From assembly GCA_030652995.1 (NCBI GenBank), contig JAUSAG010000046.1, positions 1-64,000 on the forward strand: a DNA stretch of 64,000 nucleotides, read 5' to 3'. This DNA comes from Methylotenera sp. (GTDB lineage Bacteria > Pseudomonadota > Gammaproteobacteria > Burkholderiales > Methylophilaceae). Positions within the stretch are counted from its first letter, which is position 1. Each line of letters starts with the position of its first letter. A program made the translations under genes and the position numbers. Positions 10,073 to 20,497 of this stretch are shown one piece after another. The notes under the pieces are model-generated. The model did not search any database, was not told the origin of the DNA, and saw only the letters and a list, made by a program, of their open reading frames with translations.

Positions 10073-12475
10073 ATGCTAAAAACTCGTTTTTTAGCTGGCG
10101 TTACTGCGGCTTTATTAACGCACAGCTTAACTTCATTCGCAGATGAATTTGTGGAGACAGGTGAAGCGCAAACGCAACCGTTGGAAATTACTGACACGCT
10201 AAATGACGGCATCATCATTGACGGCGACAAGCTTGAATTGCACCTTGATAGAAAAATGCGTGCTATCGGCAATGCGGCTATTCACCGCGGCAAGCAACAT
10301 GCTTATGGTGACGTTATTGAGTACGACGTCCGGAATGATGAGTTACACATCCTCGGCAACGTACGCATTGAGTTGGGCAACTCAAAGTTAGCGGGACCGG
10401 AACTACGCATGCAGCTGTCAGAAAGCATCGGCGAGATGCGCGACGCCTCTATCAGTATGACAAAACCAAGCGAAGCCAGTCTGCAACAAAGACGGGCCAT
10501 CAGTTCAGAAACATTCTCCAAACGGCTCGGTAATTTACAAAGCCCGCAAATCGGCAGTGCTGACACCCTCCTTCTTAATAACGCCGGCATTGAAGATCAA
10601 CAGCCGTTAGCCGTTAGCGCTGTACCGCAATCGACAAAAGCTCGCGTCGATGCTAAAGCAATTTTTTTTGAAGGTAAGGATAAAAAGCGTTTAACCGACG
10701 CGCGCTTCACCACCTGCGCCGCTGATGTAGATGATTGGTATATTAAAGCCAGTGAAATTAAACTCAATGATTACACCGATTCCGGCTCGGCAAAAAATGC
10801 CTATATCGAATTTAAAGGCGTGCCTATACTTTATACACCATGGATTAGCTTCTCATTTAACGATCAGCGCAAAAGCGGCTTGCTTGCCCCCACTATTGGC
10901 AGTACCAGCCGGAGCGGATTTGAGGTATTAGCGCCGTACTACTGGAACATCTCCCCTAACAAGGATGCCACGCTCGCCGTTCGTGCATTAAGTAAACGCG
11001 GCGTGCAACTACAAGGTGAATTTAGATATTTAGAAGAAAATTTCTCTGGTATTGATAGCCTTGAATATCTACCAAGTGACAGCCTCACCCAGACCGATCG
11101 TTACTACGCCAATTTGAAACATCAGCACCGCTTAGGTAATGGCTGGTCAGCGGGTTATAGCCTTGAAAAAGTATCTGATAATCAGTATTTTTCTGAGCTA
11201 TCAACACAGATTGTCACCACCAGCCGCATTAACTTGCCACAACAGTTTAATGTGGACTATGCCGATGACACCTGGCGCTTTAATGCCATTGCTCAAAAAT
11301 TTCAAACCCTAGATGAAATTTCTTACCCGTATGAACGTTTGCCGCAAATGACGCTATCCGGCAACAAATACTACGGTGACGCTAACGTCAATTTATATAC
11401 CCAACTAGTCGCTTTCGATACCAATAGAAACGCATCTATTAGACCAACCGGCACACGCTTTACTGCATATCCAAGTGTCAGCGTTCCGTTTAATAAACCT
11501 TATGGCTTTATCACGCCCAAGTTTGGCATTCATCACACCAGCTATAGCTTAAACAATGTTGCTAATAATCTGGAATCGCAACAACGCACGCTACCAATAT
11601 TTAGCTTGGATAGCGGCTTGTATTTTGATCGCGACTTTAAAATCTCCAGTCGTGATTATTCACAAACCATAGAGCCGCGCTTATTTTATGTGTATATCCC
11701 TGAAAGAAATCAGTCTGACATTCCAATTTTTGACACCAGTGAATCTGACTTAAACTTCGGTACCCTTTTTAATGAAAATCAATTTACCGGTAACGACCGC
11801 ATCAATAATGCCAACCAATTAAGCTTTGCACTCACTACACGTTTTATTGAAAGCAGCACTGGCACGCAACGCTTATCAGCCTCTATTGGCCAGCGCTATT
11901 ACTTTGCAGACCAAAAAGTGGCACTACCAGGTGTTGATTACCGTAAAAGCAACAGCTCAGACATCATTGCCGGGCTTAGCACGCATTTAAAAACCAACTG
12001 GAATATCGACGCTTTTTGGCAATACAACACTGACGACTCACGCCCGGTACGTACAACGCTGACTAGCCGTTTTAACCCAGAGCCTGGCAAAACCCTTAAT
12101 CTTAGCTACAGCTATCGGCGTGACGCATCAAGCATTACTTCTAACGGCATAAACCAATTTGATATATCGGGTCAGTGGCCATTAGGCAAAGGCTGGTATG
12201 GCGTTGCTCGCACCAACTACTCTCTACGCGAAAACCGCATCATCGAAACGTTGGCAGGATTGGAGTATGATGCAGGTTGCTGGCAAGCAAGGTCTGTTAT
12301 GCAGCGTGTCACCACCGCAACCGCCGATGCGAACTATGCGTTATTTTTCCAACTCGAACTTGGCGGGTTAGCTTCAATCGGCGCCAATCCGCTAGCAGTC
12401 ATAAAACGTAACATTCCGGGCTATGTCAGCTCAGGTTTGATTCCTGATACTTATCAACAACCTTATTACGAGTAA
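10073..12475 (+). CDS. lptD: LPS-assembly outer membrane protein LptD
   Basis: Outer-membrane translocon that inserts lipopolysaccharide into the outer leaflet together with LptE. The 800-residue protein has a signal peptide (cleavage likely after SLTSFA), an OstA/LptA-like jellyroll domain (about 45-190) and a long C-terminal beta-barrel. Only two cysteines are present (C215 and C736), against four in E. coli. They fall where an N-terminal domain to barrel disulfide would form, so a single inter-domain disulfide is expected. surA follows after 5 bp, a conserved lptD-surA-pdxA-rsmA operon order. Confidence 0.95.
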   Translation: MLKTRFLAGVTAALLTHSLTSFADEFVETGEAQTQPLEITDTLNDGIIIDGDKLELHLDRKMRAIGNAAIHRGKQHAYGDVIEYDVRNDELHILGNVRIELGNSKLAGPELRMQLSESIGEMRDASISMTKPSEASLQQRRAISSETFSKRLGNLQSPQIGSADTLLLNNAGIEDQQPLAVSAVPQSTKARVDAKAIFFEGKDKKRLTDARFTTCAADVDDWYIKASEIKLNDYTDSGSAKNAYIEFKGVPILYTPWISFSFNDQRKSGLLAPTIGSTSRSGFEVLAPYYWNISPNKDATLAVRALSKRGVQLQGEFRYLEENFSGIDSLEYLPSDSLTQTDRYYANLKHQHRLGNGWSAGYSLEKVSDNQYFSELSTQIVTTSRINLPQQFNVDYADDTWRFNAIAQKFQTLDEISYPYERLPQMTLSGNKYYGDANVNLYTQLVAFDTNRNASIRPTGTRFTAYPSVSVPFNKPYGFITPKFGIHHTSYSLNNVANNLESQQRTLPIFSLDSGLYFDRDFKISSRDYSQTIEPRLFYVYIPERNQSDIPIFDTSESDLNFGTLFNENQFTGNDRINNANQLSFALTTRFIESSTGTQRLSASIGQRYYFADQKVALPGVDYRKSNSSDIIAGLSTHLKTNWNIDAFWQYNTDDSRPVRTTLTSRFNPEPGKTLNLSYSYRRDASSITSNGINQFDISGQWPLGKGWYGVARTNYSLRENRIIETLAGLEYDAGCWQARSVMQRVTTATADANYALFFQLELGGLASIGANPLAVIKRNIPGYVSSGLIPDTYQQPYYE

Positions 12476-12480
12476 CTATT

Positions 12481-13779
12481 TTGCGTACTTTTATTCAATT
12501 TATATTTAGCACTCTGATTATTTTCAGTCACTTCAATGCACCGGCAGCTGAAGTGGTCAAACTTGACCGTATCGTTGCCATTGTTGACCAAACCGCTATC
12601 ACAGAGCAAGAGCTTGAGAACCGCATTCTCACCGTAACAGCTCAACTAGCAAAACAAGGCACCGAGCTACCTCCGCAGGAAATTCTGCGTAAGCAAATTT
12701 TAGAGCGCCTAATTTCAGACACACTCCAATTACAATTCGCCGCACAAACTGGGCTTAAAGTTGATGACAATCAGCTTGATAAAACCATTGAACGAATTGC
12801 GGAACAAAACAAAATGACGCTTAGCGAATTTGCTGAAGCATTGAGTGCCGATGGCATTAGCATGCGCAAGTTTAGAGCGGACATTCGTAGTGAAATCACC
12901 ATTTCTCGCTTACGTGAGCGCGAGGTAGAAAGCCGCGTTAACGTCACTGAATCTGAAATTGATAACTTTTTAACGACTCAGGCCTCCAGCAATGAAAGTA
13001 CCGATGAATTTGAAATATCACATATTTTAATTCGCACGCCAGAAGAAGGCGCCACTGAAGACGTTCAAAAAGCAAAAGTAAAAGTAGATGAAGCAGTCAA
13101 AGCGCTGCAAGAAGGCACCAGTTTTGCCAAAGTGTCTGCCAGCTTTTCAGATGCCCCTAACGCATTAGAAGGCGGCAATTTGGGTTGGAAAACCAGTACG
13201 CAATTGCCAGCCCTGTTTTTAGATGCACTCAAAACCATGCAGGCGGGCGATGTTTCTGCCGCACTCCGCAGTCCCAATGGCTTCCATATTTTAAAGCTCA
13301 CTAATAAACGTGGTGGCAACTCGCCTTTGGTGATTGAACAAACGCATGCGCGCCACATTCTTATCAAGCTTTCAGAAATTATGTCTGAAGCCGAGGGAAA
13401 ACAAAAAATAGATGGCATTAAAGAGCGCCTCGATAACGGCGATAAATTTGAAGTGCTGGCACGCCAATTTTCAGAAGATGGTACCGCCTCTAATGGTGGC
13501 GACTTAGGTTGGGTAAACCCTGGCGACACAGTGCCACAGTTTGAAAAAGCCATGAACGAACTTGAAAATAACCAAATCAGCGAACCTATCCGTAGCCCAT
13601 TTGGCTGGCATATTATTCAAGTGCTTGAGCGCCGTAAGCAAGACATGAGTAAAGAAGCGGCACGCCTTAAAGCGCGTCAGGAAATTCGCACCAGAAAGGC
13701 AGATGAAGCCTACCAAGACTGGGTGCGTGAATTACGCGACCGTGCATATGTAGAGCTTAGACTAGAAGATAAGTTTTAA
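12481..13779 (+). CDS. surA: periplasmic chaperone/peptidyl-prolyl isomerase SurA
   Basis: Periplasmic chaperone for outer-membrane proteins, including LptD. The 432-residue protein starts at a TTG codon 5 bp after lptD. It has a signal peptide (cleavage near FNAPAAE), an N-terminal SurA domain (about 25-165) and two parvulin rotamase domains beginning at FEISHILIRTPEEG and THARHILIKLSE. Both parvulin domains keep the GGNLGWKT/GGDLGWVN motif. The overall layout matches E. coli SurA (428 residues). Confidence 0.95.
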   Translation: MRTFIQFIFSTLIIFSHFNAPAAEVVKLDRIVAIVDQTAITEQELENRILTVTAQLAKQGTELPPQEILRKQILERLISDTLQLQFAAQTGLKVDDNQLDKTIERIAEQNKMTLSEFAEALSADGISMRKFRADIRSEITISRLREREVESRVNVTESEIDNFLTTQASSNESTDEFEISHILIRTPEEGATEDVQKAKVKVDEAVKALQEGTSFAKVSASFSDAPNALEGGNLGWKTSTQLPALFLDALKTMQAGDVSAALRSPNGFHILKLTNKRGGNSPLVIEQTHARHILIKLSEIMSEAEGKQKIDGIKERLDNGDKFEVLARQFSEDGTASNGGDLGWVNPGDTVPQFEKAMNELENNQISEPIRSPFGWHIIQVLERRKQDMSKEAARLKARQEIRTRKADEAYQDWVRELRDRAYVELRLEDKF

Positions 13780-13804
13780 TCCCTTATCTAACGCACTCAA
13801 TCTT

Positions 13805-14803
13805 GTGAATAACTCGCTATCCCGTATTGTTATTACCGCTGGCGAGCCTGCCGGTATTGGCCCTGATTTATGCGTAATGCTGGCGCACCAACCCCTTAAT
13901 GCGCAACTGGTGGTTATTGCAGATAGCAATATGCTGCAAGCGCGGGCTAAAGCGTTAAATTTAACACTTCAAACCAATACTTACGATGCGCAGGTTACGC
14001 ACACCCACCTTGGTGATGGCTCATTAACGGTGTTACACCTTGCGCTAAATCATCCAGTTGTTGCTGGCCACTTAGATGCTAGCAATAGCGCGTACGTGCT
14101 AGAAACACTAAAGGTAGCTGCTTTAGGCTGTTTGGAAAATAAATTTGATGCCATGGTCACAGCGCCCGTTCATAAAGGCATTATTAACGAGGCTGGCATT
14201 GCCTTTAGCGGCCATACTGAGTTTTTAGCAGAATTAACCAACACGCCACAAGTGGTGATGATGTTAGTTGGCGGCGGCATGAGAGTCGCTCTTGCCACCA
14301 CGCACTTGGCACTTAAAGATGTGCCGCAAGCTATTACGCGCAACAGTCTTGAAACCACCATTCGTATTTTGCACCATGATTTAACGGTTAAATTTGGTAT
14401 CAAAAACCCGCGCATTCTGGTGGCTGGTCTTAACCCACATGCAGGAGAAGACGGCTACTTAGGCCGTGAAGAAATTGAAGTGATTAACCCGGTATTAGAA
14501 AAATTACGATCAGAAGGCATGCAACTCATTGGTGCGCTACCCGCAGATACGCTATTTGCCAAACATCATTTAAGCCAAGCCGACGCTGTGCTCGCAATGT
14601 ATCACGACCAGGGCTTACCTGTGCTCAAGCATGCCAGCTTTGGTGAAGGCGTCAATATCACACTTGGGCTACCTATTACCCGCACCTCGGTTGACCACGG
14701 CACCGCATTAGACCTAGCTGGTACAGGTAATATCGAAATTGGCAGTTTGCTAGCAGCCATCACATTAGCCATAGAACTTACACACGCAAAAAATAAACAA
14801 TGA
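13805..14803 (+). CDS. pdxA: 4-hydroxythreonine-4-phosphate dehydrogenase PdxA
   Basis: NAD-dependent enzyme of pyridoxal 5'-phosphate synthesis (DXP-dependent route). The 332-residue protein starts at GTG and carries ITAGEPAGIGPDL near the N-terminus, the metal-binding GHTEFLAE, and the C-terminal YHDQGLPVLKH motif with its metal-ligand His. It overlaps rsmA by 4 bp (ATGA) downstream. The surA-pdxA-rsmA linkage is conserved across proteobacteria. Confidence 0.95.
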   Translation: MNNSLSRIVITAGEPAGIGPDLCVMLAHQPLNAQLVVIADSNMLQARAKALNLTLQTNTYDAQVTHTHLGDGSLTVLHLALNHPVVAGHLDASNSAYVLETLKVAALGCLENKFDAMVTAPVHKGIINEAGIAFSGHTEFLAELTNTPQVVMMLVGGGMRVALATTHLALKDVPQAITRNSLETTIRILHHDLTVKFGIKNPRILVAGLNPHAGEDGYLGREEIEVINPVLEKLRSEGMQLIGALPADTLFAKHHLSQADAVLAMYHDQGLPVLKHASFGEGVNITLGLPITRTSVDHGTALDLAGTGNIEIGSLLAAITLAIELTHAKNKQ

Positions 14804-15594
14804 AACATATCGCAAAAAAACGCTTCGGCCAAAACTTCCTCACAGATCAAAGCGTGATTGCCAGCTTAGTAGATGCCATTTCACCTAAGCCGGATGATCT
14901 CATGGTTGAAATTGGGCCAGGTTTGGGCGCTCTAACCAAACCGCTATTGCAAAAACTGAATCTGCTACATGTGGTAGAAGTTGATCGAGATATTATTGCG
15001 TGGATGCAGCAAGAATACGTGAAATCAAGTTACGGCAAACAAAATAACATCAACATACACAATGCCGATGCCCTGAAATTTGACTTTTCTAGCTTGGGTG
15101 ATCATTTGCGCGTTACGGGCAATTTACCCTACAACATCTCTACGCCTATTTTATTTCACCTGCTCGATAACGTTTCACATATTACTGACATGCATTTTAT
15201 GTTACAAAAAGAAGTCGTTGAACGCATGGTTGCTGAGCCTTCAACCGCAGCCTATGGTAGGCTCAGCGTGATGTTACAGTATCGTTTACAAATGGAATAT
15301 CTATTCACCGTGCCGCCTGAGGCCTTTAGCCCCGCGCCAAAAGTAGAATCAGCCTTTGTGCGCTGTGTGCCGCACGCTACATTGCCCTTTATTGCCTCGG
15401 ATGAAGCTTTATTTGGTAAAGTGGTACTAGCAGCATTTGGCCAGCGCCGAAAAACATTACGCAACACACTTAAAGGCATGCTTGATGATGACGGCTTTTC
15501 CGCGCTCAATATTAACTCACAGCAGCGCGCTGAAAATTTAAGCGTGGCTGACTTTGTTACTATTGCCAACTATTTAGCTCATACCACTCACTAA
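14800..15594 (+). CDS. rsmA: 16S rRNA (adenine1518/1519-N6)-dimethyltransferase RsmA (KsgA)
   Basis: Dimethylates two adjacent adenines in helix 45 of 16S rRNA late in 30S assembly, using S-adenosylmethionine. The 264-residue protein shows the family start RFGQNFLTD, SAM motif I VEIGPGLGALT, the acidic ribose-binding region VVEVDRD, and the catalytic NLPYNIS motif. Its start overlaps the pdxA stop (ATGA), which indicates translational coupling. Confidence 0.96.
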   Translation: MKHIAKKRFGQNFLTDQSVIASLVDAISPKPDDLMVEIGPGLGALTKPLLQKLNLLHVVEVDRDIIAWMQQEYVKSSYGKQNNINIHNADALKFDFSSLGDHLRVTGNLPYNISTPILFHLLDNVSHITDMHFMLQKEVVERMVAEPSTAAYGRLSVMLQYRLQMEYLFTVPPEAFSPAPKVESAFVRCVPHATLPFIASDEALFGKVVLAAFGQRRKTLRNTLKGMLDDDGFSALNINSQQRAENLSVADFVTIANYLAHTTH

Positions 15595-15693
15595 GCGAGC
15601 GCTGCACTCAGCTTAACAAGCTATATTTTATTGAATTTAATCGTTAATTTTTAATCACAGACTTATTGTACGAACAGAACACTAGGGAACAAC

Positions 15694-16035
15694 ATGCCAC
15701 AAATCATTATTTTGCCACACGTAGAACTCTGCCCTGAAGGCACCGCGATTGAAGCCAACACAGGAGAATCAATCTGCGATGTGCTATTAAAAAACCATAT
15801 CGACATCGACCATGCTTGCGACCAGGCCTGCGCTTGCACCACCTGCCATGTGATTGTGCGCGAAGGTTTTAAATCACTCAACCCGTCGAGCGACCAAGAA
15901 GATGATTTACTCGATAAAGCCTGGGGCTTAGAGCCTAATTCACGGCTTTCATGCCAAGCCCTTGTTGGCAAAGAGGATCTAGTGGTAGAAATTCCTAAAT
16001 ACAGCATTAACATGGCGAAAGAGGGCCACCGCTAA
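15694..16035 (+). CDS. fdx: ISC-type 2Fe-2S ferredoxin (Fdx)
   Basis: Adrenodoxin-type ferredoxin that donates electrons in iron-sulfur cluster assembly. The 113-residue length is typical. Cluster ligands follow the pattern C42-X5-C48-X2-C51 with C87 in RLSCQA. C46 is an additional cysteine, as seen in E. coli Fdx. The iscSUA/hscBA genes it often accompanies are not in the window, so it is a stand-alone gene here, convergent with dabB. Confidence 0.93.
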   Translation: MPQIIILPHVELCPEGTAIEANTGESICDVLLKNHIDIDHACDQACACTTCHVIVREGFKSLNPSSDQEDDLLDKAWGLEPNSRLSCQALVGKEDLVVEIPKYSINMAKEGHR

Positions 16036-16062
16036 ACCAGCAGCAGCCCAATTCATACTATA

Positions 16063-17931
16063 TCAAGAAGAGCGATATGCAATAGGATGCGTATGCTTTT
16101 TATGTGGCCCAAGATACACTCTGGCATAAATACGTAGCGCCGCGAGCTCAAGGAATATAAAGCCAACACCCGTGAGTGCAACCAATCCATATTGATGCGC
16201 GTGAATCTGGGTAAACATCAAGTCAATCGCAATAAAAGTAGGCGTAAAGGGAAACCCGACCAATGCCATGCTACAGATCAGAAAAATAATCGCCAGATCT
16301 GGTCGCTCCTGCACATAGCCATGATATTGGTTAAGGCTGATATCTTTATCTATATGATAAGTATTGTGCAGGCAGAACATCCCCATCACGGCGGCAGAAA
16401 TGGTGGTGGTCAAATAAATCCAGACATGTGCAGACTCAACGTGCACGTTCAATGACACAGCCAGCACAATCAGCAACTGGCTCATAATGATTTTCCACCA
16501 TGCGCGCATGGGGCTACCACGGCTAGCGAGTGCAGCCAAAATACACATGAGAGACAGTGTTGCATAGACCAAAGGCAAATGCTGACTGATATGAGCAGGT
16601 AGCGTAAACATGCTTAAATCCATCATGATGCCCAACACGATTAGTAGCATCAAAACTACCTGACTGGTTATTGTTTCAAGCCAGATAAAGCGCTTACCCA
16701 GCCACTTGAATGGAAGCCAGAGGCACTTTTGCTGGAACGTATCCAGATGCCATTCTTTAATACTCAGCATATACAGACTATTGCGTAAACGATTACTGAG
16801 AATTGCTGCATTCACCGGCTTGGCCTCATATTCAAAAAACTGGTTATGAATCATATACCCTAGGGTTGAAGGAGAAACAAGCAACTGATAAGCCCGTAAG
16901 CAGGCGTGTCCTGCAAAGTGAACTAATGCCAACCCATGCCAGCCCATGCCAATTTCAATCAGCATCAGACCCATCTGCGTAATAGCACCATACGCAATCT
17001 GCGTTTTAATCGTTGATTGAACTTTAGCCGTCATGGATGCAAACAAAGCTGTCACAAATCCCAACAGAATTATTGCAATATCAAAACCTGCTATTGCTTG
17101 CCATAGTGGCGATGTTCTCAACAAGAGAAACACGCCCAGATGCGCAGACAATGCGCCATAGAAAATTGCACTAGATGTGGTTGGTCCTTCCATTGCGCGC
17201 GGCAGCCAACTTGAGAAAGGAAACTGTGCAGATTTCACCGCCGCAGCGATCAACACCATCATGACGATAAACAGAAGCGGCCCAGCATATATATCAACGT
17301 TAAAAGTATTCAGCCAATCAGGCTGAGCTAACTCAGTAAAAGTAATGTTGGTATGAAAAATATGATGCGCCATCCACATCGCCAGTATCAGACACACATC
17401 TCCCAGACGGTAAAGAGACAATACTTTAAAGGCATTCTTAACAGGCAGATATCGATCGCGATAGTAGCCAATCAATAAAAATGAGGTGAAACCAAATATT
17501 TCCCAGCCGATGAATAATGTCTCGAAATTTCCTGCGAATATGGCGAAACTATACCCTACGTAGAACAAAAGCAAGCTATTAAAATAGCGCTTGAACCCAT
17601 CGTCCCGATGCATGTAATACTGGCTAAATACAATCACCAGTAGCGTAATAAACGCACCCACCAACGCAAATACAGCAGTGATTCTGTCAAAATAGAAATC
17701 CAGAATAAACCTGAATCCTTCATGCTCGAACAACAGCCAGTACTTAAGATTCTGCGACTCCATACCATGCGTGGCCCAGTCATACACCCCATAAATAATG
17801 AGGATAAAATGTAGCCCGACTGTTGTCAACGCAATCGATGTAATGGCGCGTTCTTGCGTACGGCTAAAAAATAAACTTAGAAAAAACCCTAAAAGCGGGA
17901 CAAATACATAAAGCGGCATCAATGATTGCAT
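16063..17931 (-). CDS. dabB: DabB: NuoL/MrpA-like membrane subunit of the DAB inorganic-carbon pump
   Basis: Membrane protein of the proton-conducting transporter family (NuoL/M/N). The 622-residue protein has about 14-16 hydrophobic segments and the core WLPRAMEGPTTSSAIFYGA, which matches the lysine/histidine proton-path region of the family. It lies 12 bp downstream of dabA, and no other complex I genes are near, so it is the DAB subunit rather than part of a NADH dehydrogenase. In DAB systems this subunit is proposed to use the cation gradient to drive one-way CO2-to-bicarbonate conversion by DabA. The activity here is inferred from family and context. Confidence 0.88.
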   Translation of the reverse strand: MQSLMPLYVFVPLLGFFLSLFFSRTQERAITSIALTTVGLHFILIIYGVYDWATHGMESQNLKYWLLFEHEGFRFILDFYFDRITAVFALVGAFITLLVIVFSQYYMHRDDGFKRYFNSLLLFYVGYSFAIFAGNFETLFIGWEIFGFTSFLLIGYYRDRYLPVKNAFKVLSLYRLGDVCLILAMWMAHHIFHTNITFTELAQPDWLNTFNVDIYAGPLLFIVMMVLIAAAVKSAQFPFSSWLPRAMEGPTTSSAIFYGALSAHLGVFLLLRTSPLWQAIAGFDIAIILLGFVTALFASMTAKVQSTIKTQIAYGAITQMGLMLIEIGMGWHGLALVHFAGHACLRAYQLLVSPSTLGYMIHNQFFEYEAKPVNAAILSNRLRNSLYMLSIKEWHLDTFQQKCLWLPFKWLGKRFIWLETITSQVVLMLLIVLGIMMDLSMFTLPAHISQHLPLVYATLSLMCILAALASRGSPMRAWWKIIMSQLLIVLAVSLNVHVESAHVWIYLTTTISAAVMGMFCLHNTYHIDKDISLNQYHGYVQERPDLAIIFLICSMALVGFPFTPTFIAIDLMFTQIHAHQYGLVALTGVGFIFLELAALRIYARVYLGPHKKHTHPIAYRSS

Positions 17932-17943
17932 ATTAAACCTTCA

Positions 17944-20481
17944 TTATTGATTCAAATAAACTGGCAGGTTTTCCTGCGTAGCTTCTGGAAGATGATTGGT
18001 ACGCATTGATTTTGCCTGCTCCAATAACAAATTGATGTCGGTAAAGTCCGGCAATGACTTTGTCAACGTTTGGTACGCTACAAACGCACCTTGCCTGAAG
18101 TAATAAATGTCATGTGATTCAGGATGAATCACCGACAGATGAACCCATTCATTAATAAACCACTCGTACATTTCCGGGGTAGACTGTATCGCCTGCAACA
18201 CAACCTGTGGAAAATGCTCCACGACAATCAATAGACGTAATGGATCATGCACCTCCACCATTTGCCATGGCAAGCCTGGCCTAAGGTCGCCATCACTACT
18301 GTTAGCAACACCAAACAGCCCAACCACGTTATGTGGTAGCTTAGTACCCGCCCCTAATTTATAGTTATCCACCCGAGAGAAATAGTACTCAAGATTGATA
18401 CCTCCACATACTGGTCCTAATGGTTTCATGATGTTAGCCAGCAACTTACCCTCAAGATCAGTGCTGTAATCATAAGAGTTCATAAATGCACGACGATCAA
18501 GAAATAGATCTTTGGTCAACGCGCGCCGACCGACAATACATAATGTATTAGTCCCGTGCCCCAACTCTGGCCGGGGCTCAAATAATGATACAGAACGCGC
18601 TTTGATCGCCTGCCTGATTTTACCGATTTGCGCTTTCGTATTAATAGAGGCAAAGCGGCGAGAGCGCTCTTTCGCATTCAAATCACATGCACGCTCAAAT
18701 GTAATGATATTTGCTTCATGACGTTGCGCGTTTTCAGCATTTAAAAAATGCACGTCATAAAACTCGATTTCATCAGCAGCGGTATCATGCATCCCTCCCA
18801 CAAATTGTGTTGATTCAGTAATATGAATGCCCACGTTCTGTAGCACTTTACGTACATCCGGATGATTCGCCATTGTCGCCACCACTCTGGCATTCACTGC
18901 ACCTGGTCGACCACTGCACGCGCCGCAATCATGTGCACCATGATGCGGGTTATTGGCGCTGCTGCTACCATGCGCAATCAGATAAACAATGGGCGCAAAA
19001 TCTTTGGTGAGCGCAATGCCACTTAATAAACTAAGCACCCGGGCCGCCATCTCATCCACTGTGAATCCGATTTGCAAGTCATTTTCACGATCATCTGGAT
19101 GCGCATTGACAACCGTCAGTTGCCCTTCACTTTGCATCACAGAAAATGCATTGGAAATAGCAGGCGCCATTTTCGGTCTGAATAGATTTTGCACCAATCT
19201 CAAGGCCGCCCAGAACCCGAAAGTAAAAGTACATAAAAACCCTGTAATCGCCTGATGGGTTTTAGGCGTATAAAAAACATCATGCGCACGTGAGGCTGTC
19301 ACATTGAATTCTTTAATCAAGTACTTGGGCGTCACTGGTGCTGGACAAAGTTTTTCATAAAATTTGCCGTTTTGTGGCAGAAAAAAGAACTCCGCACTAA
19401 AAAAACCTGGTGTACCGAACGTTTCGGCATACTGGTCAGCATGTTCGACATGCCGGCGAATACTGCACTCCCGCTCATCTATACAAAACAATGCCTGAAA
19501 ACTTTTATTTGTTTCAAGCGCAGACTGGGTCTTAAGTTTGCCACTGCATATTTGAATCCCTGCCAGCACATGGTCGTAATAACTCCACTCAAACGCATCC
19601 TGCCATATTTTTAGCACTTCGTTTAGTTCAGAATAAGGTAAGTCAGCAAAGAAATCTGTCGGTGGCGTTGAAACATCATGTGCGATAGGCTGCCACTGCA
19701 CCAACAAGCCATCCAGATAGTCAATCTCCAGCAGAAGCTCTACTAAAATAAAATCTTTCAGTGAAATTTCTTTTCTATCCAACATCACGTTCGGGCTGGT
19801 TTCTACCGTTGCAACCATTCCACTCCAGCCACGATGACCGAACTGCTGATCAAACAGATATTGCTCATAATAAGCTTCGTTGCCTACAACCATATTTAAT
19901 AACTTGGCGATTGATAAGTCTTGACTTAAAAGTAGCTCTTTTGCACGCTTGGTTTTAAACAAACTGACATAACTATGTTGCTCTAAGTGTCTTACTGCCT
20001 GCAACAAGCCAGCATTTGCCTGAGGAAACTGCCACATGGCAACACCTTGGTCCAGATAGTGCCCCAATAACCTGAACAATAAAGGCTGAACTGCATTGTC
20101 CATATCAATCTGATATTGGCTTTTCCAAAGCGCTCTAAGCCTTCCTACTCTTGATTCCACATGTTCGTTATAACTTTGGACCAGGGCCTTTTCGCGCCAT
20201 AGCGCCACATTCCCCTCACCCTGACGCTGCGCAATCACACGATTGAGTACCTGGTCATCAATACGGCCATTGGCATACATTTGCCTGAAGTCATTCAGTG
20301 GCGTAGTGGCCTGAAAACCAAACATCTTGGAAGCTTTAAAAATGGCCTCATAAAACTTTAGATTCTGAAAAGCATGTAAAGAGTTGTGATGAATAAAATC
20401 CTTCAGCGGTGACTGTGAAGGAAGATAGTGCCTCAATAAGTGCAACGCATGTTGTTCATCAAAGGTATGGGTATGCATCAT
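17944..20481 (-). CDS. dabA: DabA: DUF2309 zinc beta-carbonic-anhydrase-like subunit of the DAB pump
   Basis: Large cytoplasmic subunit (845 residues) of the DAB energy-coupled inorganic-carbon accumulation system. The four residues described as zinc or active-site ligands in Halothiobacillus DabA (C351, D353, H524, C539) align with C333 and D335 (in LFCIDERE), H504 (in LIAHGSSS) and C519 (in AHDCGACSG). The internal spacings 2 and 15 are identical, so the protein looks active. It starts with two ATG codons (20481 or 20478). It lies just after an intrinsic terminator that separates it from the carbonic anhydrase gene. Confidence 0.92.
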   Translation of the reverse strand: MMHTHTFDEQHALHLLRHYLPSQSPLKDFIHHNSLHAFQNLKFYEAIFKASKMFGFQATTPLNDFRQMYANGRIDDQVLNRVIAQRQGEGNVALWREKALVQSYNEHVESRVGRLRALWKSQYQIDMDNAVQPLLFRLLGHYLDQGVAMWQFPQANAGLLQAVRHLEQHSYVSLFKTKRAKELLLSQDLSIAKLLNMVVGNEAYYEQYLFDQQFGHRGWSGMVATVETSPNVMLDRKEISLKDFILVELLLEIDYLDGLLVQWQPIAHDVSTPPTDFFADLPYSELNEVLKIWQDAFEWSYYDHVLAGIQICSGKLKTQSALETNKSFQALFCIDERECSIRRHVEHADQYAETFGTPGFFSAEFFFLPQNGKFYEKLCPAPVTPKYLIKEFNVTASRAHDVFYTPKTHQAITGFLCTFTFGFWAALRLVQNLFRPKMAPAISNAFSVMQSEGQLTVVNAHPDDRENDLQIGFTVDEMAARVLSLLSGIALTKDFAPIVYLIAHGSSSANNPHHGAHDCGACSGRPGAVNARVVATMANHPDVRKVLQNVGIHITESTQFVGGMHDTAADEIEFYDVHFLNAENAQRHEANIITFERACDLNAKERSRRFASINTKAQIGKIRQAIKARSVSLFEPRPELGHGTNTLCIVGRRALTKDLFLDRRAFMNSYDYSTDLEGKLLANIMKPLGPVCGGINLEYYFSRVDNYKLGAGTKLPHNVVGLFGVANSSDGDLRPGLPWQMVEVHDPLRLLIVVEHFPQVVLQAIQSTPEMYEWFINEWVHLSVIHPESHDIYYFRQGAFVAYQTLTKSLPDFTDINLLLEQAKSMRTNHLPEATQENLPVYLNQ

Positions 20482-20497
20482 TTCTATTCACTCATAA

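Noticed and set aside
16063-17931. NuoL-like protein as part of a respiratory complex I operon
   Set aside because: No other nuo or mrp genes are adjacent and it is 12 bp from dabA, so it is assigned to the DAB system.
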